Positions 44,517 through 52,743 of a stretch of DNA of 64,000 nucleotides are shown one piece after another. Where the stretch lies: NCBI GenBank assembly GCA_028280445.1, contig JANQLU010000070.1, positions 1 to 64,000 of the forward strand, read 5' to 3'. Position 1 is the first letter of the stretch. The number at the start of each line of letters is the position of its first letter. Under the pieces are notes generated by a model. The model was not told the DNA's origin, made no database searches, and worked only from the letters and a program-made list of their open reading frames with translations. Source of the DNA: Pirellulaceae bacterium. Lineage in GTDB: Bacteria > Planctomycetota > Planctomycetia > Pirellulales > Pirellulaceae. The translations under genes were made by a program, and so were the position numbers.

Positions 44517-44837
44517 GGTTTTATCCTCGACACTTGATTCAGGCGAAAACACATTGTCGCTGTTCTGAGAAACGTTCTCAACCGATCGAGTTCTACAGCT
44601 GAAAAAACTGGAGAAAAAATTTTGGTTTTTTAGTAATCCCGATGACGGTTAATCGTCCTCTCTAAATCCATCTATTGGACATTTTTCAGTGTTTCGAGGG
44701 ATGGGAAACGCGTAATTTGGCAACGGACGGCCGATGAGAGCTAATCCATTTGCCAAAATAAAAAAAACTTAGTTGAATATTTTTATATTAAACGGTTTAT
44801 CGCCGAAAACAGCCCTCATGTCTTTTTAGCGGATTCC
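44517..44837. other. Divergent intergenic region before ovoA
   Basis: These 321 bases lie between the divergent DUF3500 and ovoA genes. They are AT-rich near ovoA (a run of A and T at about 44755-44790), suggesting a promoter, but no clear -35/-10 pair or repeat stands out. Confidence 0.4.
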
Positions 44838-47003
44838 ATGAATATCTCTTGCACTTACAGTCCCGAAGAACTTCTCGTTACCAAAACTCCCATCTTGAAT
44901 CACGGCGATGTCGAATCGAAACGTCGCGAAATCCTTGACTACTTCCACAAATCATTTTCGCTGTATGAAAGCATCTTTGAATGCTTGAGTTGTGACGAAG
45001 CGTTTTATGCTCGCGCAAATCCACTGCGGCATCCATTGATTTTCTATTACGGTCATACTTCTGTCTTCTTTATCAATAAACTGAACGTTGCAAAACTGAT
45101 CAACCAGCGAGTCGATCCACATCTGGAATCAACGCTTGCCGTCGGCGTCGATGAAATGTCGTGGGACGATTTGAATGAAAACCATTACGATTGGCCGACT
45201 CCGGCCGAAGTGAAAGCTCACCGCGATGCGACGCGCGCGATTGTGGATCAATTTATTCGCGAGTGCGATTTTACGATGCCCATCGGTTGGGACAATCCGA
45301 TGTGGATCATCATGATGGGAATTGAACACGAACGAATCCATTTGGAAACGACTTCGATTCTGATCCGAGAACTTCCATTGGAAATGGTCCAGTCGCATCC
45401 AATTTGGAGTAACGTCTGTCGTGAATATGGCGAGGCGCCTGAAAACAAATTGCTGACCGTTCAAGGTGGTACTGTCAGCTTGGGTAAACCCAAAGACGAT
45501 CCGTTGTATGGCTGGGACAACGAATACGGAGTCCAACAGGAAACTGTCGATACCTACAAGGCTTCCAAGTATCTCGTCTCGAACCAGGAGTTTTTGGAAT
45601 TCGTCCAGGCGGGCGGATATCAAAATCAAAAATACTGGACGGACGAAGGTTGGAATTGGGTCGAATATCGAAACACAACTCATCCGGTGTATTGGCAAGT
45701 CGATGGAGACAATTACCGGCTGCGAACCATGCTCGAATTGATTGACATGCCTTGGAATTGGCCGGTCGACATCAATTACCTCGAGGCCAAAGCGTTTTGT
45801 AATTGGAAATCGACACAAACCGGCACGCACATTCGCATGCCAACCGAAGCGGAATGGTATAAGCTTCGTGAACGCGTCGAAACAGATCTCCCCGATTGGG
45901 AAACTGCTCCAGGCAATATCAATCTCGAACATGGCATGTCCGCTTGTCCAGTTGACCGACATGAGTTTGCCGGAGGCTTTTACGACATCATCGGGAACGT
46001 TTGGCAATGGACAGAAACACCGATTGACGGATTCGAGGAATTCGAAGTCCACCCGATCTACGACGATTTCTCGACTCCAACTTTCGACGGAAAACACAAT
46101 CTGTTCAAAGGGGGATGTTGGATATCAACCGGAAATTACGCGATCAAAGATTCTCGTTACGCATTCCGGCGGCATTTCTTTCAGTATTCCGGTTTGCGGT
46201 ACGTCGAAGCCGATCCGTTACCCGAAATCCAAATGAACATTTACGAAACCGATGAAATGGTTTCAAAATACATTGAGTTTCATTATGGTGAATCCGCGCT
46301 CGGCGTTGCTAATTATCCGATCGAAAGTACTGCGGCAGCATTGCAATTTGTCGAAGGGCGGAAAACAGAGAGAGCGCTGGATATCGGATGCGCCACGGCG
46401 CGGACCGCTTTTGAATTGGCCAAAGTATTTGACCACGTCGATGCCGTTGACTTGTCGGTTCGTGTCATCGAAGCACCTACCAATTTGCAGAAAACAGGTT
46501 CACAACGTTATGTGATCATCGATCAAGGCGAATTGCCGATCTATAAAGAAATCAAGTTGGCCGATTTCGATGGCTACGACGCCGTCAAAGACAAGATCGC
46601 ATTCATGCAAGCGGACGCTTGTAATTTGATCGAGAAATTTAGCGATTACGATCTTGTGTTTGCCAGCAATTTGTTAGACCGTCTGTACGATCCCGCCAAA
46701 TTTTTGGAAACCATCAAAGGGCGTATTCGAGACGGTGGCCTGTTGGTGTTGGCTTCGCCTTACACTTGGATGGAAGAGTTTACGCCACGCGACAAGTGGT
46801 TGGGTGGTTTCAAAGCACAAACGGGCGAAAATTATACGACGCTCGAAGGTGTTATGGAAATTCTGTCGCCTGAATTCAAGATGATCGGCGAGCCACTGGA
46901 TATTCCGTTTGTGATGCGAGAGGATAGTCGTAAATATCAACACACGATTACGGAACTGACGGTGTGGGAAAAACAGGCAGGTTTGACGTCTCAAGAAAGT
47001 TGA
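44838..47003 (+). CDS. ovoA: 5-histidylcysteine sulfoxide synthase/methyltransferase (ovothiol biosynthesis)
   Basis: A 721-residue three-domain enzyme. The N-terminal DinB-like domain (about 20-190) carries the iron ligands His73 in YYGHTS and the HxxxHxE motif at 164-170 (HERIHLE). A formylglycine-generating-enzyme-like domain spans about 205-460 (TVQGGTVSLGKPKDDPLYGW, MPTEAEWYKL, GNVWQWTETP, FKGGCW). A SAM-dependent methyltransferase (RALDIGCATARTAFELA at about 512-528, LVFASNLLDRLYDPAKF, YTWMEEFTPRDKWLGG) forms the C-terminus. OvoA joins histidine and cysteine with oxygen, and the methyltransferase domain N-methylates 5-thiohistidine to ovothiol A. The ATP-grasp gene starts 3 nt later. 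No OvoB-type PLP lyase was seen in the window. Confidence 0.94.
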   Translation: MNISCTYSPEELLVTKTPILNHGDVESKRREILDYFHKSFSLYESIFECLSCDEAFYARANPLRHPLIFYYGHTSVFFINKLNVAKLINQRVDPHLESTLAVGVDEMSWDDLNENHYDWPTPAEVKAHRDATRAIVDQFIRECDFTMPIGWDNPMWIIMMGIEHERIHLETTSILIRELPLEMVQSHPIWSNVCREYGEAPENKLLTVQGGTVSLGKPKDDPLYGWDNEYGVQQETVDTYKASKYLVSNQEFLEFVQAGGYQNQKYWTDEGWNWVEYRNTTHPVYWQVDGDNYRLRTMLELIDMPWNWPVDINYLEAKAFCNWKSTQTGTHIRMPTEAEWYKLRERVETDLPDWETAPGNINLEHGMSACPVDRHEFAGGFYDIIGNVWQWTETPIDGFEEFEVHPIYDDFSTPTFDGKHNLFKGGCWISTGNYAIKDSRYAFRRHFFQYSGLRYVEADPLPEIQMNIYETDEMVSKYIEFHYGESALGVANYPIESTAAALQFVEGRKTERALDIGCATARTAFELAKVFDHVDAVDLSVRVIEAPTNLQKTGSQRYVIIDQGELPIYKEIKLADFDGYDAVKDKIAFMQADACNLIEKFSDYDLVFASNLLDRLYDPAKFLETIKGRIRDGGLLVLASPYTWMEEFTPRDKWLGGFKAQTGENYTTLEGVMEILSPEFKMIGEPLDIPFVMREDSRKYQHTITELTVWEKQAGLTSQES

Positions 47004-47006
47004 GCG

Positions 47007-48176
47007 ATGGGGTTTGACGAAAGCCTTTCGCAATTCCAAATGTTGTCGGAGTTATATCAGCAGGACGCTCCCGATGCGCGGTTGTTTCCAGAATATCCTT
47101 CGTCCAACAGTTCGGAAACGAATCTCAAAAATTTTACGAAATACGTGATTCACGATCCGTTTCCGCCTCCGGCTCGATCGTTAATGAAAATTCTCGGTCC
47201 GCATCATCTGTTGTGCGGTTGGGGAAATCGAATTTCCGTTTCTACCGAGTTGGCACCACCAGACATTTTGATCGGTCACTGGCGCCACCATTTTGGTGAA
47301 TCCGGTTGCCCCCGCTGGACGCCGTTCGCTCCAGAGTTTGAACATATCACGCTGTACCCGCATGAGGCGATTCCCGCTTCGAGCCAAGTGATTGATCCAG
47401 ACATCCTGCACGAGTTGCATTCCAAAGAAGTCATCGAAAAAATCAATTGCCGTCAGGCCGCAGTGCTGAATGCCATTCAGCCACCTTGCATCGTCAAATT
47501 AAGTCACGGTTATGCAGGGCTCGGAAATTACTTTGTTCGCTCCGTCGGAGATGTCGAAACAACGAAATCGAAAATCCAAAGCCATTGGCCCGATGCAAAA
47601 CTCGTGATCAACGAAATCATCGAAGACATTGTCGGCGATTTTGGCGTTCAGTTTTATTTGCGTCGCGATGGTACAACGGTTTGGTTGGGTTTCACCGAGC
47701 AGAAATTCAATGCGGCGTTAAAATGGTCCGGTGGGCATTTTGTCTGGAAACAACAGAACCAATTGTACGATTCGTTTCAACCGATTGTGACCGCGACAGC
47801 CGAATATTTGCATCGCCAAAATTATTTTGGTGTGGTGGGCGTCGATATTGTCCAAAACAAATCTGACGAATTCTTTCTCGTCGACGTCAATCCGCGTTTG
47901 ACAGGAATCACACCGTTTCTCATCGCTTCGAGATTGTTCATTGCCGACGGGTGCCTGACCGGAGTTTATCGCGCCAGTTTTGAATTTCCAGGAACAGTTC
48001 GGCAGTTGATCGATGCCGCAGAAAATTGTGACGCCGGCAAAGTGTTGGTTCTCGCGGTTTATCGAGACGATTCGATCGGCAAAACAAAATGCCATTTGTC
48101 GGTCAGTGGCGAATCGATCGATGCATGTGAGGCGGTATTTGATAGGTTCGTCCATAAATCACAACCCGAAGCGTGA
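47007..48176 (+). CDS. ATP-grasp ligase coupled to ovoA
   Basis: A 389-residue protein with an ATP-grasp domain at about 130-345. Motifs: CIVKLSHGYAGLGNYFVRS with Lys164 and the flexible Gly loop, INEIIEDIVGDFGVQFYL with the adenine-contacting Glu residues 203-206, GVVGVDIVQN with Asp280, and FFLVDVNPRLTG with Asp293 and Asn295, the Mg-binding pair. The first ~120 residues (LGPHHLLCGWGNRISVS, GHWRHHFGESGCPRWTPF) have no known domain and may bind the substrate. The family joins a carboxylate to an amine or thiol. The 3-nt gap to ovoA means coupling; a ligase for ovothiol or 5-thiohistidine is inferred, not shown. The last residues and stop are encoded by a family B repeat. Confidence 0.82.
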   Translation: MGFDESLSQFQMLSELYQQDAPDARLFPEYPSSNSSETNLKNFTKYVIHDPFPPPARSLMKILGPHHLLCGWGNRISVSTELAPPDILIGHWRHHFGESGCPRWTPFAPEFEHITLYPHEAIPASSQVIDPDILHELHSKEVIEKINCRQAAVLNAIQPPCIVKLSHGYAGLGNYFVRSVGDVETTKSKIQSHWPDAKLVINEIIEDIVGDFGVQFYLRRDGTTVWLGFTEQKFNAALKWSGGHFVWKQQNQLYDSFQPIVTATAEYLHRQNYFGVVGVDIVQNKSDEFFLVDVNPRLTGITPFLIASRLFIADGCLTGVYRASFEFPGTVRQLIDAAENCDAGKVLVLAVYRDDSIGKTKCHLSVSGESIDACEAVFDRFVHKSQPEA

Positions 48177-48246
48177 GCGAGGGACCGGAAACAACACAGA
48201 AGCGTCATGGAAGACAGTCCCTCGCTCACGCTTCGGGTTGTGATTT
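48156..48246. repeat. Hairpin repeat family B overlapping the ATP-grasp 3' end
   Basis: AAATCACAACCCGAAGCGTG and CACGCTTCGGGTTGTGATTT arms with inner AGCGAGGGAC/GTCCCTCGCT. The left arm runs through codons for SQPEA and the TGA stop (48174-48176) of the ATP-grasp gene, so the repeat was either inserted in or extended into the coding end. The stem may also act as terminator. Confidence 0.9.
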
Positions 48247-48273
48247 TACTTGAACTCCAGCGCTGCCTTCAGT

Positions 48274-48301
48274 TGGATTGACCGGTGGGAACCGGCCCTA
48301 C
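48274..48301. repeat. Hairpin repeat family A (inverted arm)
   Basis: GGATTGACCGGTGGGAACCG and GGCCCTAC, an inverted family A arm, 27 bp after the family B repeat and just before the convergent dehydrogenase stop. Confidence 0.83.
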
Positions 48302-48316
48302 TCGCGCTTATGATTT

Positions 48317-49363
48317 TTACCCAAACTCCAGCGCCGCCTTCAGGCAACCATCTTTTCGATTCGAAAAAACATCGTAGGCTTCGGCACAATCCTCGACGCC
48401 AAATCGTTTGGAAACAAACGAGTCGATTTCAAAGGTACCGTCCGCAACGAGGCCGGTGAGCTGGTCCATATAGTATCTTGCCGGACAACGTCCAGTTTTG
48501 TACGTCAAGTTTTTGTCGAATGCATCGATCGGGCTGAACGCAAAATGGGGTGTGCAATGACATCCGACTACCGACATGATTCCTCCCGGTCGCATAACGT
48601 CATACGCTAATTTTTGAGCGTCTGGTAAACCGACCAATTCCATCACGCCATCGGCGCCACGATTTTCGGTTTTCGATTTGATTTCGCGAATGGCTGCTTC
48701 ACCAGGTGGCAATGCGATTGCGCCCAGTGCTTCGGCTTCGGCGCGTCGTTCAGGCACAGGATCGAGCGCGTAAATGTTGGTTGCTCCCAAATGCCGTGCA
48801 GACATAATGCACAACAGTCCAACCGTCCCGCACCCGACAACCACATAAGTTCCGCCCGGCTCAATCTCGCACATCTCAGCACAATAATATCCCGTACTGA
48901 AATTGTCGCCCAATAATAATGCGCTGGCATCACTGACCGATTCTGGAACGACTTTGAGTGTGCCGTCCGCCAACGGAACGCGAACAAATTCGGATTGGCC
49001 GCCGTGCAATCCAATACCGTTTTCAACCCAGCCAAACAATTGTCCTGATGGACAGCGGCATGTCATTCCCGAGTTGCAATAAAAACAATCGCCACAGTTC
49101 GTGGTAAATGGAGTGTAGACGCGGTCGCCAATCGAAATCTGTTTGACATCCTGCCCGACGTCGACGACCGTTCCCACAAGCTCATGGCCCATCACCATAT
49201 CAACATCGACGCCTGTTTCGCGGCCGTAGTAGACATGCAGATCGGAACCGCACAAACCTGCCAAACTAACTTTGACAATCGCATCGTGAGGTTCGATGAT
49301 CGTAGGATTGACGATCTCTTTGCAGGCAACTTTTTGAATGTCCTGAAAACAGGCAGCTTTCAT
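48317..49363 (-). CDS. Zinc-dependent alcohol dehydrogenase (MDR family)
   Basis: A 348-residue medium-chain dehydrogenase. Catalytic zinc: Cys in LCGSDLH and His-Glu in GHELVG. Structural zinc: four Cys in NCGDCFYCNSGMTCRC. NAD binding: VVVGCGTVGLLCI. These show an intact enzyme oxidising an alcohol or sugar alcohol or reducing an aldehyde; substrate cannot be assigned. It is convergent to the ATP-grasp gene with about 140 bp between, so it is not part of the ovoA operon. Confidence 0.92.
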   Translation of the reverse strand: MKAACFQDIQKVACKEIVNPTIIEPHDAIVKVSLAGLCGSDLHVYYGRETGVDVDMVMGHELVGTVVDVGQDVKQISIGDRVYTPFTTNCGDCFYCNSGMTCRCPSGQLFGWVENGIGLHGGQSEFVRVPLADGTLKVVPESVSDASALLLGDNFSTGYYCAEMCEIEPGGTYVVVGCGTVGLLCIMSARHLGATNIYALDPVPERRAEAEALGAIALPPGEAAIREIKSKTENRGADGVMELVGLPDAQKLAYDVMRPGGIMSVVGCHCTPHFAFSPIDAFDKNLTYKTGRCPARYYMDQLTGLVADGTFEIDSFVSKRFGVEDCAEAYDVFSNRKDGCLKAALEFG

Positions 49364-49773
49364 ATTCTCGGTATCGGGAGTAAACGTGACAAAATAGACA
49401 GTGAGCGGCGAACTTCTTTTATAGCGATATTGGGTATCCCAGGTCGAGGTGGTGCCGAAAGACCATCACGGTATTTAATGCGCTTTTATTTGCCGTGCAG
49501 ATGTGTGTAGCGCGCGACAAGTTGCCGGAAACCGTTGTTCGGACCAATCGGCGAGACAACCGGCTGCACTTCGCCTCATGTACTGTAATTAGCTGTTATT
49601 TATCTTGACGGCCTACAACTTGTTATTTTTTCTCAAGCTTTTGGTAGAAAATGTACCGTCGAGCCAATTCTTTGTTCACATAGTGGCGAACGTATTCCCA
49701 GGCAACGGGATGACCATTAGAGTTGGTGTTAGCAATCTAAATCTTCGAATTTATCATTTTCGGCAAAGAATTT
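49364..49773. other. Divergent intergenic region before the SDR operon
   Basis: 410 bases between divergent genes. A short Cys/Gly/Arg-type ORF-like stretch gives no convincing protein. No repeat of the families A-F was found, nor a recognised riboswitch. Promoters for both flanking genes should lie here. Confidence 0.45.
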
Positions 49774-50622
49774 ATGACTAGCGAACACAGCAGAATCGTT
49801 GGCCAAGTTGCCATCGTGACCGGTGCGGCAAAAGGAATCGGACAGGCCATTGCTTTGGGGTTTGGTCGCGAGGGAGCGAGTGTGGTTTGTGTTGACATTG
49901 ACCAGGACGGTTGTCAGTCGACCGCCGACGAGATTGTCAAAAATGGCGGTACGGCCACCGCGATCCCGTGTGATATTTCTCAGGAATCGGATGTGGTTTC
50001 GATGTTTGAAACTGTGGTTCAACAGTATTCGACGGTAAACATTCTGGTCAACAACGCCGGATTAATATCGCCCATGAAACATTTTTTAACGGCCGACAAA
50101 ACCTGGTGGGACAAAATCATTGGCGTGAATCTCACGGGAACATTTCTGTGTAGTATGTCAGCCGCGCAGATCATGGCACGTCATGGTCAAGGGTCAATTA
50201 TTAATCTGTCCAGCGGCGGTGCGACACGTGCGCACCGTTGCTTTGTCGCTTATGATGCAACCAAGGGTGGCATCGAGGCGATGAGTCGAGCGATGGCTTT
50301 GGATCTCGGCCCTTATGGAATTCGTGTCAACATCTTGACGCCAGGCTCCATTGATACGACCGGGATTGACGAAGAAGGGCGCAAACTGCGCGGCACCAAT
50401 ATACCGTTGGGTCGTATCGGCGAGCCGAATGACATGGTCGGGGCAGCCATTTTTCTGGCCTCCGATCAATCGCAATATATTACGGGACAAGCGATCGTGG
50501 TCGACGGAGGAATGTTGGCGCAACAAAGATCGGCAACCGTCGATATCATGCCCCCTGATGATTTTCCCAAGGTGGACGAATTGCCCGAAATCGCGATGGT
50601 CGACAATTCGGAGAATATATAA
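49774..50622 (+). CDS. Short-chain dehydrogenase/reductase
   Basis: A 282-residue SDR oxidoreductase. NAD(P) binding TGAAKGIG at 16-23, NNAG, the catalytic Ser in NLSSGG and YxxxK in AYDATKGG. C-terminal SDQSQYITGQAIVVDGGM. A C-terminal extension of about 30 residues (TVDIMPPDDFPKVDELPEI) is unusual for the family and acidic. It is the first gene of an operon: the next gene begins with GTG directly after its TAA. It may reduce or oxidise the hydroxylated product or precursor of the hydantoinase pair, by inference. Confidence 0.92.
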   Translation: MTSEHSRIVGQVAIVTGAAKGIGQAIALGFGREGASVVCVDIDQDGCQSTADEIVKNGGTATAIPCDISQESDVVSMFETVVQQYSTVNILVNNAGLISPMKHFLTADKTWWDKIIGVNLTGTFLCSMSAAQIMARHGQGSIINLSSGGATRAHRCFVAYDATKGGIEAMSRAMALDLGPYGIRVNILTPGSIDTTGIDEEGRKLRGTNIPLGRIGEPNDMVGAAIFLASDQSQYITGQAIVVDGGMLAQQRSATVDIMPPDDFPKVDELPEIAMVDNSENI

Positions 50623-52743
50623 GTGAGTAAACCGTTTCGTGTGGGAGCGGATATCGGCGGAACGTTTACCGATCTCATCGTTGTCCATGAAGAAACCGGC
50701 GAATTTTCGATTGGCAAGGTTTTGACAACACCTGACGATCCATCGCGCGCCGTGGAAACCGTTTTGACTCAGACCCTTGAGCAAAATTCGGTCGGTACAG
50801 ATCAGGTAAACCATTTGATCCATGGAACAACGCTGGTAACCAACGCGATGATCGAACGCAAGGGCGCCCTGACAGCTTTGTTGACCACCGAAGGGTTTCG
50901 CGATTCCATCGAAATTGGACGAGAAACGCGATACGATCTTTACGATTTGAATCTCGAACATCCTAAACCGCTAGTGCCGCGATATTTGCGATTTGATGTG
51001 CCGCAGCGAACGTTGTCCGATGGAACGACGCGAAAAAAACTGGACACGGTGTTTGTCGAGCGCTTGATCCGCGAATTGTCTGAAAAAGGAATCGAAGCGG
51101 TTGCGGTTTGTTACTTGCACAGTTTTACAAATCCAGCAGACGAACGTACAACACGCGACATCATTAACCAAACGGCACCTCACCTGCGTGTTTCGATTTC
51201 GTCCGATGTGATTCCCGAAATTCGTGAATATGAACGCGCTTCGACAACCATTGGCAATGTCTACGTTCAAGAGTTGGTCGAAAAATATTTGCGTAAACTC
51301 GAAACTCGGTTGAGCGATATTGGTTTCGACGGAAGCTTTTATTTGATGCTGTCCAGCGGAGGTATCGCTACGGTTGATACCGCGGTGCGATTTCCCGTGC
51401 GATTGTTGGAATCGGGACCTGCTGCCGGAGCCCTGGCCGCCAACGCTTATGGTCTGGCAGCCGGCCACAACGATTTGATTTCATTTGATATGGGAGGAAC
51501 GACGGCAAAAATCTGTGTGATTGATGATGGAAAACCTTTGATCGCACATGAATTCGAAGTCGATAGAATTTACCGGTTTAAAAAAGGTTCCGGTCTGCCA
51601 ATCAAATTGCCGGTGATCGAGCTGATCGAAATTGGCACGGGCGGCGGTTCGATTGCCCGTGTCGATGCTTTGGGATTGTTGAAAGTGGGCCCCGATTCAT
51701 CTGGCGCCGATCCAGGACCGGTCAGTTATGGGCGCGGTGGTGTCGATCCCACTGTGACCGACGCCAACCTGGTTCTTGGCTACCTCGACCCCAACTATTT
51801 TCTCGGCGGTAACATGTCGCTGGACATGGAACGGGCTAGATCGGCCATCGCGGAAAAAATTGCCGACCCATTAAATATGTCGGTGGAGCAGGCGGCTTGG
51901 GGAATTCATCAGATTGCTAACGAAAACATGGCAAACGCAGCCCGGGTCCACGCCCTCGAACGTGGCAAAGACCCTCGACGATTCCCGTTGTTTGCATTTG
52001 GTGGTGCCGGTCCTGTTCACGCCTATCGAATTGCCCTTTCATTGGGATCTCCTGAACTATTGGCACCGCTGGGCGCCGGTGTCATGAGTACCGTTGGATT
52101 TTTGTCAGCGCCATTGGCGTTTGATTTTGTTCGCTCGTGGGCTGTCCAGCTCGATGATGTTGATTGGTCTAAAGCCAACGCGTTGTTAGCCGAGATGCAG
52201 GCCGAGGGACAGCAGCTGTTGACCGACTCCGGCGTCCAGCCGTCACAGATCAGCCATCGGCGCGAAGTGGATATGCGGTTTGTAGGACAAGGGCATGAAA
52301 TTCGCGTGCCGTTACCTGACGGTCAACTTTCCAGCGGACACATTGACGAGTTGAAACAACGTTTCGATCAGGTTTACAAAGAACTTTACGAACGTCCCGG
52401 GCCACCGGTTCCGGTCGAATTGATCAACTGGCGCATTGTTTCGACGGGACCAAAACCGAATATTAGTTTGACGGTAACGGCAGTCAGTGATATCACATCT
52501 GCGTCGGCAGCCATCAAAAATCATCGGCCAGCCTATTTCCCTGAGACCAGCGGGTTTGTCGAAACGCCAGTCTACGACCGATATCTGTTGAAACCTGATT
52601 TGGAATTTGATGGGCCTGCGATTGTCGAAGAACGTGAATCGACTGTGATCGTCGGACCGGGTTCCAAATGTCGAATCGATCGACATCACAATTTAGTGGT
52701 GACGATGCCTCGTCAGTCACCGCCTGCCAGAGAGCAACGATGA
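50623..52743 (+). CDS. hyuA: Hydantoinase/oxoprolinase A-type subunit
   Basis: A 706-residue protein of the ATP-dependent hydantoinase/5-oxoprolinase A family. It starts with RVGADIGGTFTDLIVVHE (the ATPase phosphate motif), then HGTTLVTNAMIERKGA, a SFDMGGTTAKICVI second nucleotide loop, GTGGGSIARVDALGLL, and DPGPVSYGRGGVDPTVTDAN. With HyuB it opens five-membered cyclic amides such as hydantoins or oxoproline, or carboxylates ketones in the acetone/acetophenone carboxylase branch. Starts with GTG directly behind the SDR stop and overlaps hyuB by 4 nt (ATGA). Confidence 0.93.
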   Translation: MSKPFRVGADIGGTFTDLIVVHEETGEFSIGKVLTTPDDPSRAVETVLTQTLEQNSVGTDQVNHLIHGTTLVTNAMIERKGALTALLTTEGFRDSIEIGRETRYDLYDLNLEHPKPLVPRYLRFDVPQRTLSDGTTRKKLDTVFVERLIRELSEKGIEAVAVCYLHSFTNPADERTTRDIINQTAPHLRVSISSDVIPEIREYERASTTIGNVYVQELVEKYLRKLETRLSDIGFDGSFYLMLSSGGIATVDTAVRFPVRLLESGPAAGALAANAYGLAAGHNDLISFDMGGTTAKICVIDDGKPLIAHEFEVDRIYRFKKGSGLPIKLPVIELIEIGTGGGSIARVDALGLLKVGPDSSGADPGPVSYGRGGVDPTVTDANLVLGYLDPNYFLGGNMSLDMERARSAIAEKIADPLNMSVEQAAWGIHQIANENMANAARVHALERGKDPRRFPLFAFGGAGPVHAYRIALSLGSPELLAPLGAGVMSTVGFLSAPLAFDFVRSWAVQLDDVDWSKANALLAEMQAEGQQLLTDSGVQPSQISHRREVDMRFVGQGHEIRVPLPDGQLSSGHIDELKQRFDQVYKELYERPGPPVPVELINWRIVSTGPKPNISLTVTAVSDITSASAAIKNHRPAYFPETSGFVETPVYDRYLLKPDLEFDGPAIVEERESTVIVGPGSKCRIDRHHNLVVTMPRQSPPAREQR

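Noticed and set aside
45129-46097. Long minus-strand ORF opposite ovoA
   Set aside because: It is an antisense shadow; the plus-strand frame encodes a recognised enzyme.
48317-49363. Zinc alcohol dehydrogenase as part of the ovoA operon
   Set aside because: It lies on the opposite strand and is convergent, with hairpin repeats between.
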